A DNA stretch of 64,000 nt from Isoetes taiwanensis (lineage: Eukaryota > Streptophyta > Lycopodiopsida > Isoetales > Isoetaceae), in contig JAJEKV010000155.1 in NCBI GenBank assembly GCA_021234155.1, positions 607,912 through 671,911 on the forward strand, written 5' to 3'. Position 1 is the first letter of the stretch, and each line of letters opens with the position of its first letter. Under the pieces are notes generated by a model. That model saw nothing but the letters and a program-made list of their open reading frames with translations. It had not been told where the DNA came from and made no database searches. Positions 45,193 to 56,939 of this stretch are shown here, in pieces. The position numbers and the translations under genes are program-made.

Positions 45193-45900
45193 AAGCTTGG
45201 GCCTCCTTTTCTTTTTCAATGTACATGCTCGGCTCCCTGTTTTTCTCTTGTACATGCAGGCCTCCGGCCTTTTTTTTAAACCCTTTTTTCTCTTGTAAAG
45301 CCTTCGGGCTCTGATCTCAAGCCTCCCGGCTCAAGTAAATTGTGAGTTCCGAATTTTAATGTGAAGCCCTCCGGGCAAATTTTCTGAATTTTAATGTGAA
45401 GCCCTCCGGGCAAATTTTCCGAATTTTAATGTGAAGCTCTGAAATACAAAGTGTAAACTTTTGAATTCAGACTCAATTTGGTTCCTGCCCCACTAAAAAT
45501 GTTGTAAACGTTTATAACTGTAAAGCAATTCACAGGGTATACTGACCCAATTTTCATTTCACAGGGTTTAGGGTTCACAGAAATAATGAATTGGTACACA
45601 GGGTTTAAGTGTCTGCCACGTGTCCATGTATTGAAGCCATTCGATGTGTTCAAGCCATTGAACATTATTCATTAACCATTGAACATTGAACATTGAACAT
45701 TATTCATTAACCATTGAACATTGAACCATTCAACATAGAACCACATAGAACCATTGAACCATTGAACCACTAAACATTGAACCATTGAACATTGAACCAT
45801 TGAACGTATCACGTTGAACATTGAACATTAAACATTAAATTGGGTTCATGTGGCTAACTTTGTGTTAAACAAACACTAAACAGTGTTAAATACACAAAAA
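45193..45900. repeat. cattgaaccattgaac low-complexity tract and spacer
   Basis: From about 45655 to 45840 short units cattgaac/aaccattg recur many times. No gene seen. Confidence 0.75.
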
Positions 45901-45904
45901 ACGA

Positions 45905-47250
45905 AATGTGGCCACATTAACCAACATGGGTTAATGTGGCCAGGAGTTCATAAAATTGGTTAATGTGACCAGGAGTTCATGTGGCCACATTAACCCAATT
46001 TGGTTAATGTGGCCAGGATCTCATGTGGCCACATTAACCAAAAGGGGTTAATGTGGCCAAGACTTCATGTGGCCACATTAACCCAATTGGGTTTATGTGG
46101 CCAAGAGTTCATGTGGCCACATTAACCCAATTTGGTTAATGAGGACAGGAGTTCATGTGGCCACATTAACCAATTTTGGTTAATGTGGCCAGGATCTCAT
46201 GTGGCCACATTAACCAAAATGGGTTAATGTGGCCAAGACTTCATGTGGTGGCCACATTAACCCAATTGGGTTTATGTGGCCAGGAGTTCATGTGGCCACA
46301 TTAACCCAATGTGGTTAATGAGGCCAGGAGTTCATGTGGCCACATTGACCAATTTTGGTTAATGTGGCCAGGATCTCATGTGGCCACATTAACCAAAATG
46401 GGTTAATGTGGCCAAGACTTCATGTGGCCACATTAACCCAATTGGGTTTATGTGGCCACGACTTCACGTGACCACATTAACCCAATTTGGTTAATGTGGC
46501 CAAAAGTTCATGTGGCCACATTCACCAAAATGGGTTAATGTGGCCAGGATCTCATGTGGCCACATTAACCAAAATGGGTTAATGTGGCCAAGATTTCATG
46601 TGGCCACGTGGCCCAATTGGGTTTATGTGGCCCGCGACTCCGTGACCACATTAACCCAATTTGGTTAATGTGTCCAGGAGTTCATGTGGCCACATTCACC
46701 AAAATGGGTTAATGTGGCCAGGATCTCATGTGGCCACATTAACCAAAATGGGTTAATGTGGCCAAGACTTCATGTGGCCACATTAACCCAATTGGGTTTA
46801 TGTGGCCACGACTTCACGTGACCACATTAACCCAATTTGGTTAATGTGGCCAGGAGTTCATGTGGCCACATTCACCAAAATGGGTGAATGTGGCCAGGAT
46901 CTCATGTGGCCACATTAACCAAAATGGGTTAATGTGGCCAAGACTTCATGTGGCCACATTAACCCAATTGGATTTATGTGGCCACGACTTCACGTGACCA
47001 CATTAACCCAATTTGGTTAATGTGGCCAGGAGTTCATGTGGCCACATTAACCAAAATTGGTTAATGTGGCCAGGATTTCATGTGGCCCCATTAACCAAAA
47101 TGGCTTCATGTGGCCACATCAACCCAATTTGGTTAATGTGGCCAGGAGTTCATGTGGCCACATTAACCCAATTGGTTCATGTGGCCAGGAGTTCATGTGG
47201 CCAGGAGTTCCTGTGGCCACATTAACCCAATTGGGTTAATGTGGCCAACA
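45905..47250. repeat. Array 2 of the MULE end motif
   Basis: About 1.3 kb of tandem units, mostly 42-45 bp, each holding one direct and one inverted copy of GGTTAATGTGGCCA joined by caattt or aaaatg, with aggatctcatg-type spacers. Higher-order periodicity of about 175-180 bp is visible. It lies just downstream of the transposase gene. Confidence 0.95.
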
Positions 47251-47382
47251 GTGTCTTAAATAAACACTAAACAATGTTAAATACACGGAAAAAGAAATGT
47301 GCAATTTCTTTTATTTTTCTTCGTTGCATTTATAAATGACACATAACTTGATAAAAGACATGTGTTTGTTTGGCCACAACCT

Positions 47383-50000
47383 TCACTCTTGAAGATGCCC
47401 TTCACACTGTCGCGAAAACACACTAGAACCAACAACCTTCTTTTGCCTCTTCCGACACTCCACGAATGGAACTGGCCTGACAAATGTTTTACCATTGAAA
47501 TCCTCCACGATGGGTAGACTGGGTGCAGCAACAGTGTCTAACTTGCAAGTGGTCAATCTCTCCAACTTCAAAGTAAGCTCCCTTAGGAGAAAATCTGCCT
47601 CCAAAGCAACTTGTGGGCTACTAGATATGGTCTCCCTAATGCGGGCCATGCTCGCATTTATGCTACTCTCAATTCTTGTGGTGGGGGAAATCTTCTCCTC
47701 ACCAATGCCATCCTCAGGTACAATCTTCTCCTCACCATTCTCATCCTCCAATCCGGTCACCAATGTGCAAGTATCCTCTGGACTAGAAGGTGCCCTGTTA
47801 TCAAGAAAACCTTCATCGTATGCCTCTCCAAATGCCCTCAAGTTCTCCAAACCGCCAGCTTGAGAACCATGCAATGTTCCACAGACCCTTAAAATGTCCT
47901 CCTCACTATACTTCGCCATCATTTGGATCACTTTGACCTGGTGTTTGCATATGTTACCTTTCATACCCCATGGGCAGTCACAAGATGACCAATGCTCATG
48001 TGCGACATCCACAAGGTAGGGCTGACCTCTCGGCTTTCATCCCAAGCATCCATATTCGACTCCACACTTGGCCCTCCCTTCTTTGAAGTTCAACCATCTA
48101 AATGACCTCATCGGGGAATGACCGTGCCCCTATAATTCTTTGTCTCAACTATGTGCTCTCATCTCTTATTCACTTTGAAACCCTCATCCTTCTTGAACTT
48201 TGTCATAACGAAGGTGTGTTTCCAATCTACAAGTGAGCATGTAGATCAACCAATCAATCCTCCTACCTCTCAAAGTGCTTCAAACCCCTAGCCTTCTCTT
48301 CATCTGGTTGTGATAAGCCTCTATAGCAAAGATTTGTCTCTTGGTTTGTATGAGGGTAGATTCTAGTAGCAATGATCCAAGTCGTGATGTTCTTAGTCCA
48401 AGTCCTGTTCATGTACTTAACAACCCTTTTCCAAGATTTGTATTTCTCCTTGAACTCATCCAATAGCCTCAAAGCTTCCCTCTCACAAGCCGCCACATAA
48501 TCCTTACCAAATCTTCCATCCGCTTCCACATGTGTTATACATTATGTGGCCAAGGTCCTTAAACATCTCCCCTCTAATCTTCTTGTTCTTCACACGCTTC
48601 AAGAGCATTTTCATCCAATTTCTCCTCACATGCCAAATGCACAATTGTATTCTAGAATTAGGCCAAACCTTTTCCAATGCATTAATCTCTGCTTTGGCAT
48701 CATCAACAATAAAACAAGAGGGTTGCCAAGTGGGATCCACACCATGGATGTGATTCTTCAATGCAAAGAGCCAAGGTCGGATGTCCTCTTACCTTTTGGC
48801 TAGACGAGAGAACCCAAGCAACGGGTACACCATTTCCATGGTCATCGATATACTAGCAAGGTGTACAGGGCTATAGCAATGGTCGTTTGTCTTGAAAGTT
48901 GAGTCCATTGCTTTCAAACATTGTTCTTGCCATGGTCCAAGAGAATCTTCATTTGAAAGGGAGTGATTATCCCAAGAGTAAATGGTACACCTTCTTGGTA
49001 CAAGAACACTGATTCAGGGTGCAATTCTACCCACATCCTTACACTCAAACCAACGTCTTCATTTAACATCCAAGTGTCCAATGATATCTTCCTAGACAAA
49101 TTGTAGAGATCATCCATGTGAAGGAATTGATCTCTATTCTTCACATTATTTGGATCAATCCTCTTCTTTAGAGCCCATTGCTCTTCATGCTGCCTGTATA
49201 CCTCCTGTGGGGTGTGATTCTGTATCAACTGATTCCTGGCCCAATCTTTCTTCTCTTTTGATAACCAAGGAGCTACTTAGGCACGGTCTTGGCACATTGA
49301 GGGTCATTAACACCATGACATACTTTGCCTTCCACATCAATGTGTTCCATCTCATGAAAGGTTATTTTGGTGCATTCGGGTTTCAAATACAATTGCTTCG
49401 TGGTGAAATGGCACCTACACCCTCTCTTGATGCTCATACCCCTCTGTCTCTTTGAGTATGATGGGTCTATCCTCTTTGCTTCGGCAACCATAGTTTTGGT
49501 TGTCTTGTGCTTTACTTCACGAGCTTGCTTACGGAGATCTTTTGGACCATAGCCACAGTGGTAGCTAAAACAAAAAAACCAAAGTTCAATTACTGTGTGA
49601 AACATTCAAACATATATGCACTAACGAGCCATTATAATATGGCCACATTAACCAATATTACTAAGTCCACATTAACAACCACTACTAACTATAGCCACAT
49701 TAACCACCACCAAAGGCCACGTAGACCAACTACCACTACCACCCCACGCGAAAATTAAGAGATTGGGTTATGGCCACATTAACCGACAACTTACCTCACG
49801 ATCTTGAGATAGGCTTGCTCGTCGACGCGCTTCTTTGCCTGTCCACTCTCTCTTGACCGAGACCATTGCTTATAAAATGTAGTATTGAACCCTGGATAAT
49901 TCTGCTCCCCATTGATGAAGTCTGAAACTCTATTAGTTGGAATATAGCAGCAAGGAACAGCAACATAGCCAGTATTTGGGACTGTGTGGTGATTTTCCAT
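47383..50000 (-). pseudogene. MULE transposase gene, broken
   Basis: Exon 1 is 49795-50000 (ATG at 50000). An intron carrying end-motif copies separates it from exon 2 at 49564, phase 2. The product shows a FAR1-like zinc-binding N-terminal part (GCRCHFTTKQLYLKPE) and a transposase core: MDSTFKTND with the first Asp (about 48890-48910), GNGVPVAWVLSSS, and CFIVDDAKAEINALEKVWP with the second Asp (about 48660-48720), then QLCIWHVRRNW. A C-terminal SWIM finger CDCPWGMKGNICKHQ follows (47940-47985). Frameshifts lie near 49270, 48850 and 48790, and further breaks lie near 48260-48010. It would excise and insert the element by recognising the terminal repeats. Confidence 0.9.
49620..49790. repeat. 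End-motif copies inside the transposase intron
   Basis: ggccacattaacc recurs about four times between exons 1 and 2 of the transposase gene. It may influence splicing or transposase binding. Confidence 0.7.
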
Positions 50001-50349
50001 TTCCCAGATCAAATCTTTCCTAGAAAATGGGCCTGGGGGAGGATCTTGAATGGGGAGGATCTGAAATTCGATTTGCTGCTTACAGAGTTTTCCTTTCCGA
50101 AAATAATTAAGAAGCCAACAATTGAAAGCTTACCCTCTCTACCTCCCATTGATCACGTGGGCCATCTCCTACAACCCTCATTAATTCAACCCGAGGAAGG
50201 GAAGGATCTGGAAGGGAAATGGGTGGAAGGGGATTTCTGAAATTCTCATCCAAATGGAATTTCTTCGAGAGCAAGGCATTTCACTGTCTGAAGCTGAAGT
50301 GGGAGAACGATCTTGCTCCGAACTATCCATTTCAGGTACAGGAACAAAT

Positions 50350-50590
50350 GATTGAAGTGCCTTCTGCAGGTACGGATGGCAGGTTGCAGTTAATGCGGAT
50401 TTGGCATGGGGGCATGGGGAAGTAGCATGGGATATCCGCATGGCTGCTCTCGGATGCCATCCGGCTGCCCCATGAATGGGGCATGGCGGCGAGAAACGAT
50501 GGCCATCGATGGCGGGCATGGCAATGCACTGGTTGATAACGGGAAATCTGACCACATTAACCAGATCCCGCTTGATATATACGGACTTCC
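50350..50590 (-). repeat. MULE right terminal inverted repeat (about 241 bp)
   Basis: Reverse complement of 37155-37397. The end motif is at 50549-50562, with one change (ggtcag instead of ggccag). It ends ...GGACTTCC at 50590, directly before TGCCTTGGC. Confidence 0.95.
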
Positions 50591-50880
50591 TGCCTTGGCT
50601 ACCGCTTCTTCATCTCCTCAGGTTGAGATGCATTTGCAAAGAATGGAGAAGTGTTCTAGTTTCCAAGCCCTATTGGAACCATTGCAAATCCATATCTGCC
50701 GAATCTTCCTATGCAATTCTAAGAAATTCGAGTGGGAAGTACGGATATTTGACTACAAGGGGGGCATCATGGTTGTGGAGATGAAGGGGTATTCAAGATT
50801 TTTGTTCTGGATGTTTGATGCAATTGTGCTACATTGGAGCCTAGTTAGCCAGACCACAACCTCTCAATGCTTTTGACTTC
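50591..50880 (+). pseudogene. F-box gene, 3' fragment
   Basis: From the duplication onward the frame reads LPLLHLLRLRCICKEWRSVL and SKPYWNHCKSISAESSYAIL to a stop at 50782-50784. A second frame (KKFEWEVRIFDYKGGIMVVE) continues to 50876, so a frameshift probably lies near 50700. This is the second half of the F-box plus the start of the substrate-binding region. The usual 300-400-residue length is not reached: the gene was decaying or truncated besides carrying the MULE. Confidence 0.75.
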
Positions 50881-53555
50881 ACGCCCACAATCCACAATGT
50901 GAGTGGCGCTTAACCCAAAAGGAATAGCCATTTGAAGTCATGCATGTTCAAGTCCCAATAAGCAAAGACATATTTGTTCACTTCTGAAAGTTTGATAGGC
51001 ATTCTTCAGATGTACAATTTTTTTAATCAAGATATGCTATTCCTTTTGCCATAAGAAGAAAGGCATTGCCATGCGCACTCAATTGTCTAGTCTACCACAA
51101 AGCCTTCACCAAAATAGAAAGCAAAGACTTGGATTAGCTCATTTTGTATCTATAGCAATTTCAAAGTCTTCACTGTGCCCTGATATTTGCAAAACAGGGT
51201 CTAAACAATATTTGAAAAAAATCGGGAAAATTTCCTAGCCTTGGGAAAATTTCCTAGCCTTGATTTGGGGTTTACAATTTTGCTCCTTTCTTTCGACTCT
51301 TCTAATCCGGCATGCATGTGCGACGATGAAGGCATGGAGGACGGGTGGAGCTAGAAGGGATAGAACTTCTTCTAATTTCTTCTTTTTTGTTTCAATTTTT
51401 TCATCGAAGCTCTCATGCAATTTTTTCACCATTTTTGGAGCTCATCTAATAAATGGTTCTCCTAGTATAGGTTTGGGTTTTGCTACGAGACTCTTGCAAT
51501 ATCTCTCAACCAGATTTAGTGCAATACAAGATTTGTTGGTGCAGAGCTCTGTATAAGCACTTAGGGCTTCCGTTGATCCGAAAATCAGAAAACCAAAACT
51601 CAGACTGGTGTATGATTTCGAGATTGGGGTTTGTGCACGACTCCTTTTTGGGATGATCATAGGTGCCTGCATGCATGCCACGAAAAGTTGGACATACCAA
51701 TGCCCGGAGTTTACTCTAGAATTTGGAGTTTACTCTAGCATAGATGGTTTTGCATTCCGCCATCGCTTGAAATGGATGGCATGCAATTCGGCCATTGCTG
51801 CATTGGATGTGAGTCTAATCGGCTAATTTGGATTCCAAAGAGGATCTTCTTGAAGAAGAAAGTTGTTTGGCATTTTCTACAAATTAGTATTCGAACATAG
51901 ATGTGTTTGCTGTTTTCATTCTGCTATGATTCATATCTCTAACTTTTCTCATAGTTACATGTTTCTACAATCTCTATATTTACTCTTCACCCAAAATTCT
52001 GATTCTGAAATGTTTTGCTCTTTGCCCTAAATCCTCGATTATGAGCATCTTAAATGTTTTTCAAGCAAGACGATGGTCCCACCAATGGATTTGTGGCTTC
52101 AATTGTGCCTTCCACTTCTAAGAGCACTCTAGATTTGCCGACATGCTAGATAATATCTGTCATAAGCGAATCGCTTCTCTGTCGTTAGGTAGTAGGATCC
52201 AGAAATTGCTCTTAGATTTAGAAATGTTTTTGTGGGCTGTGTTGGCATCTTCCGTGTCACAAGGCCTCCAAAATTGAATTAGTATGATTTTTTTCTAATG
52301 ATTTCATAATGAAAACCAATTCTTAAATTCAATATTGATTTGTGGGCCAAAAAGTTTACAAACCATGTCTAGTTATGCAACATAGTTCATCAATGCAATT
52401 TTATAATCTGACAAACAAATACTGTTTCGAAACATAATTAATTTATCAAGTTTTTCGAAAGGGTATTTGATCACATCTATTATCTTTGGTTTATTGACAT
52501 TGTAATTTTGCACAATTAGTATGATATTTTATAGTGATTATTGATCACATCTATTATCTTTGGTTTATTGACATTGTAATTTTGCACAATTAGTATGATA
52601 TTTTATAGTGATTAATCATCTTTGTAATTTTAAGTGCGTAGTTATTATGATATTTTATAGTGATTAGTCATCAATAAAACTATGTCTGATTTAGAAATTA
52701 GTATGTCTTTTTTTCCATGATAAATATATCCAATTTTGAATGTGAAAAACTAGTGTTGCATTTTAGTTATATTGGAGTGGTTAATATTTCTGGTTAATAT
52801 TTCTAGTATATTACCGGTTCTTTGTAAATGCATTTTTTTTGCATGATGTATAGCGATCAATCATCTTTGCAACATGTTAATCTACTTGGTTTGAACATCA
52901 TAACATGTTTTTTTTTTCCATGATATCAGTTTATGCCTACTTTGGCACCATGGTTTTTCATGTCTACCATATTAATTGGTTCATTTATGGTTTTTCAATT
53001 TGATTTATCTCTATCATTATTGATATTGTGATCGTCTTAATAATGGTTCAATGTTGCAGTAGTCTTACACTATTAACCTAAATGTCATTGTATGTGGCAC
53101 ATACTACATCCACAAAAACAATGGGGTCCAAGGATTTGAACCTTGGAAAACCATACACCAGCTGTCTATGTTAGAAAATAAGAAAACATGAGTGCCCAAG
53201 AGTTGGAAACGGCTTACGAAAATTTCTTGACTTTGGATTAATAATGAACATCTGGTGGATGAGACATCTGCGGCAAAGCATATGCAACTGACATCATTTA
53301 GGCATTACATCACAAAGCTAGGCCAAGTACAAGCACAAAAAACCAAAACATACAAAAATAATATAAAAAAGTGGCTCTCTTACCTCGATGCCACCAAATC
53401 TACCGCAAACGCTTCACCAATATGTAAATAATCAAACAATGGGGCATCCATAGAATATGAAATGTTCTTGGGGCGATCCAAATAAATTTAATCATATGCA
53501 TGTGAGATTATCTAGGCCTATGCTTTTGCTACCATAAGATGTCCTTGGGTAAAAG
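50881..53555. other. Intergenic DNA, AT-rich
   Basis: No gene recognised. A 72-bp perfect tandem duplication lies at about 52468-52611 (around tattatctttggtttattg), a 17-bp duplication at 51227-51260 (gggaaaatttcctagcc), and short duplicates near 51717-51740. Confidence 0.6.
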
Positions 53556-53720
53556 CTTAGAACCGGGTTACTTCATTGTAAACCATCCAAAACTAGATTG
53601 AACTTGGGTAAAATCTTAGAACTGGTTTACCTCGTTGTAAACCATCCAAAACTAGATTGAACTTGGGTAAAAGCTTAGAACTGGTTACCTCTGTTGTAAA
53701 CCATCAAAACTAGATTGCAT
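53540..53720. repeat. About 61-bp tandem repeat, three copies
   Basis: Units beginning cttgggtaaaagcttagaac and ending aaactagattg follow one another three times with small differences. Confidence 0.85.
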
Positions 53721-53721
53721 C

Positions 53722-54560
53722 TTGAGCCACCTTCTGTTAAAGCAAAATAGAATACTAAAACACAAAGCAAGGGCGTTGGTTCAAAGATGTACCGCGATCA
53801 ACCGAGGCCGGTTATTGCAAGGCAAGGCAGGCCGATCAAAGAACGCTCAAGCCGTTGAGCAAAGAGCTTATAAGGCCGCTCAAGCCGCAGGAAACAGAGC
53901 AGGAATTTGATGTTCAAGCTTCTTCTCAGCCACTGATGAAGGAGGAGCACATCTTCATGAACTCCTACAAGCAAAAAAAAAATCCGGTAGTGCTTAGCGT
54001 TTAGGCGGTGTAAGCATAAATGAGCAAATAAGCCGCGGGGAGGATCGATCTCTTTGCGAAGAAGAGTTGGCAGAGTTAAGAGGAAATAGAAAACATCATC
54101 GAATCAGAGACAACAAGAAATGTTTTGAATCAAACGCAACACCTTGAAACGACAACAAAGTAGATTTATCTTCAGAAAGCAGAAGAAATGGACAAAAAAA
54201 AAATTGTACCTCATTGTTTGTAAGAGATCGCTCTGGTAAGTGCAACTTACGCTCCATTCAACTTGTCTGTTTTCATTATCAGATCAACTTGTGGGGTCTG
54301 AATCAAGAAGCTGCAACGGAATCAAGATCTCAGGGCACTACAGAGCACCTCCGCATAGCCGCAACTTGAACCCTAACCCTAGGCCGTACCGTGAACCGCC
54401 CTCAACACAAATACCAGCAGGTTTAGGTTAGTCTATTTTCCAGGGTCACCAAATTACGGATAACTAAATGGGTATATCAATAAGGTTTGCAAATTATCTT
54501 TTAGTATGATTTTGGCAGTGGTTAGGCGGAAAAGGGGGACGGGTTTTATTTTTGTTCAGT
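53722..54560. other. Intergenic DNA
   Basis: A 62-codon + frame at 53722-53910 is Ala/Arg/Gln-rich and not convincing. Nothing else seen. Confidence 0.5.
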
Positions 54561-54649
54561 TGAAGCCATGGTTTTAGAATAGTGCATCGCCATGTGTTGC
54601 TGAGCATGGAGGCCAGAGAAGTGGTGCTCCTTTGCTGGAAGGAAGCCGG

Positions 54650-54990
54650 AAGACATCCTGCCGGAAGATATGCAGCGCGAAGAAAGCCTTGGATTTTTAG
54701 TTCCGGCGAAGAAGGCCTTGGATTTGCAGGGCGAAGAAGGCCTTGGATTTTTAGTTCCGGGTTTGATCTGTATAGTTCCGGCTTGCAGCTCTTTGATATG
54801 ATATCTGAAGGATTTTTCCGAGGAGGCTCTAGAGAGCTGCAGGTTTTGGCATGTAGGCTATGGCGCCTTCCGTTTGAAGCTATGGCTATGCAGGTTTGAA
54901 GCCTTCCGTTTGAATCCGGAAGTTTGGAGGCTTGCGTTTGAATCTTTGATGCACTTCTGTTTTGAATTTGGCGTTTGCTTGCAATATCAA
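54650..54990. repeat. Degenerate gcgaagaaggccttggattt and gaagccttccgtttgaa repeats
   Basis: Two families of short units recur three to four times each. The + frame at 54582-54899 that reads through them (repeating PWIFSSG) is probably not a gene. Confidence 0.65.
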
Positions 54991-56500
54991 AGCTTCAGAG
55001 CTGTGTTTCGAAGCTCCTTTTCAGATTTTTCAGATTTTTCCAGATTTTGGAGGGGTGTAGAACAGACCGGCTCTGTAATACCGTGCGTTGCTTTGCCAGG
55101 CATCTGCGAAGGAGACAGAAGGATACATAATTAGAATGCAGACCAGATGAACGAGCTCCTTTTTTTCCCGCTCCCCATGGTTCACGAAGGTGTATTTGGC
55201 ATGTATTTGGCATGACAGTCGGTATTTTTCTACGTATATACATGCGTAGGGGAGTGCTGTGGTATACGGGGGTGTGAGGTGTAAATTCCTCACACCTTGA
55301 TTTTGGATATTCTCACAAATATACCTGGGTCCAATGATCCCAAATGAACAATAAGGAATGAACCATAAGGGTATATCAATAATGTAATATATAAACCACA
55401 TCAAACAATATGTCGCCTTGGTGTAATTTTATGCTACCACAAGGCACTCTTCTACAACGCACAACCACATTCTGTATGACAGGCTCTCCCAGTTTGTCGG
55501 TGGCTCGTTGTTCCTTCCTAAACCCAAATCAACAGGTTTTTGCAGATAGTTTTGAATGCTTAATCGCAGTTTTGAATGCTTAGGCGAAAAGGTCAAAAAA
55601 CTCTGTTGTTGAATGCTTAATTCCCGCTTGTGCTTGAATCCTTACTTGCCCATAATACTCTGACACTAAATACTCCATTTCGCCCAAAATACTCAGTACT
55701 CTGTTTCCCTCAAAATATCTCGTTTTTATATGCCTTTTTGTCACTTGTTTTGGAATCCAATGCTAATGAAAGTAGGCCATCCATGAAATTATCTACCTTG
55801 AAGAATATGGTCGATTTTGGATAGCTTGTGCCTGGGATATACTAAATATGTCATGCAAATATCTTCTTTAACGCCATTTTTATGATTTTGCAAAAGTCGG
55901 TGAGTTTCATTACAAAATCTTTTTGGTTCCATGCTTAGGGCTCAGTAACTCGATCGTGTGGAGTTGTAAAGAATTCTTTCCATTATCTGACCTAAAACAC
56001 GTTACTATAAACCCACAAGGCGAGAGATCAAAGTCCCATCATTGACATATTCGCTATCGTTCCCCAAACAGATTTTTTGCAAATATTCCCTTCAAAGACA
56101 ACCTGAGATGCCTTAGATCCAACTCTGCGATTCGGTTCATCTCTGAAGCTTGAGCATGGTGAATCCCACGAGCGAAAAACACAAAAAAAAAAAGGCTTCC
56201 CAATTTCTATATTGTTGGAATGTGACAACTGGTCCGACTTTCTAGTGGGCTCGTGAACCGCTCCCAGCTAACGCCGGTCGCGGGACCCCACAGTCCACAC
56301 TCCCCATTACATAATGGTTTCTATAGTAAACTAGACAAATTTAGTCATGCCTTACAAACCAAACGAAAATTAAAAATGCAGTAAAAATGTACATAGACAA
56401 GTAATTGTCCTTATCAAGTAATTGTTGCTTTTGGCGAATAAAAAGATATCTTAATCTTAAAGGCACCCTATGATGCTACCATTGAATCATATTTCCTTGC
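54991..56500. other. Intergenic DNA
   Basis: No gene, RNA or clear repeat recognised. Short duplicated words (gttttgaatgcttaa) occur near 55550-55620. Confidence 0.55.
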
Positions 56501-56527
56501 AGCCCTTTTTAGACCCCCCCCTATTTT

Positions 56528-56902
56528 TTGTGCAACCGGATGCCCCGCCAAATTTCCGACATGGTTCTAGATATGGCTTTGGTTAAGGTAGATGCTCAGA
56601 TTCAATGCCTGCCGCCAGCAGTCCTTGCTAGGATTCAAACAATCCGGTCCAACACCTCTGCCACAAGGAGATCCATTCAATTGCCTTTGGAAAGCTGGGT
56701 ACAACTCTTAGAGCTAGTGGCAGAGTTAGCAGGTAACATTAGTGTGCCACCACTAGTGCATGTCACAGTGCCTACGCATGTGGATAGGGTAGACATGTCC
56801 ACACAGACTTCTACTGAGGAATTGTTGCACGATGGGCAGGCAGATATTCCCACTTTTGAAACATGTAGGTCGCTAGAGATGATCAGCACACACCGGCCCT
56901 GA
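56528..56902 (+). CDS. Hypothetical protein, 124 aa
   Basis: The start could be the first ATG or the ATG four codons later (MPRQISDMVLDMALVKVDAQ). The composition is convincingly protein-like, with a helical Leu/Ala/Arg middle (LARIQTIRSNTSATRRSIQ) and a Thr/Ser/Asp-rich tail. It ends about 40 bp before the tandem array begins, and the array may derive from the same element. I do not recognise the family; a mobile-element protein fragment is the likeliest explanation. Confidence 0.35.
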   Translation: MCNRMPRQISDMVLDMALVKVDAQIQCLPPAVLARIQTIRSNTSATRRSIQLPLESWVQLLELVAELAGNISVPPLVHVTVPTHVDRVDMSTQTSTEELLHDGQADIPTFETCRSLEMISTHRP

Positions 56903-56939
56903 ACATGCGTATCGTCGGTATTGAGGAAACAAGTACCCC

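Larger units (their letters stand above)
37155..50590. mobile_element. 13.4-kb Mutator-like element (MULE) in an F-box gene
   Basis: Long terminal inverted repeats (37155-37397 and 50350-50590, about five differences) start GGAAGTCCGTATATATC. They are flanked by the 9-bp duplication TGCCTTGGC (37146-37154, 50591-50599), the length typical of Mutator insertions. The interior encodes a MULE transposase and at least four other genes, and holds large arrays of the motif GGTTAATGTGGCCA. Carrying a ULP1-like protease is known for some plant MULEs (Kaonashi type). The transposase and protease genes both contain frame breaks, so this copy is probably no longer autonomous. Confidence 0.95.

Noticed and set aside
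47013-47239. Open frames reading MVNVARSSCGHINQ and similar
   Set aside because: They are translations of array 2 (ggttaatgtggcca) and reflect repeat composition only.
38390-47250. Evenly spaced palindromic repeats that could be mistaken for a CRISPR array
   Set aside because: The spacers are themselves repeated and variable in length, no cas genes exist, the context is eukaryotic, and the unit equals the MULE end motif.
50332-50555. ORFs in the right terminal inverted repeat resembling those at 37082-37660
   Set aside because: Similarity is due to the inverted repeat of the MULE. Only the 73 bases before 37155 and those after 50590 belong to the F-box gene.
54360-54385. Telomere-like accctaaccctagg
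   Set aside because: Only two copies of a degenerate unit in the middle of the window; no tandem tract.
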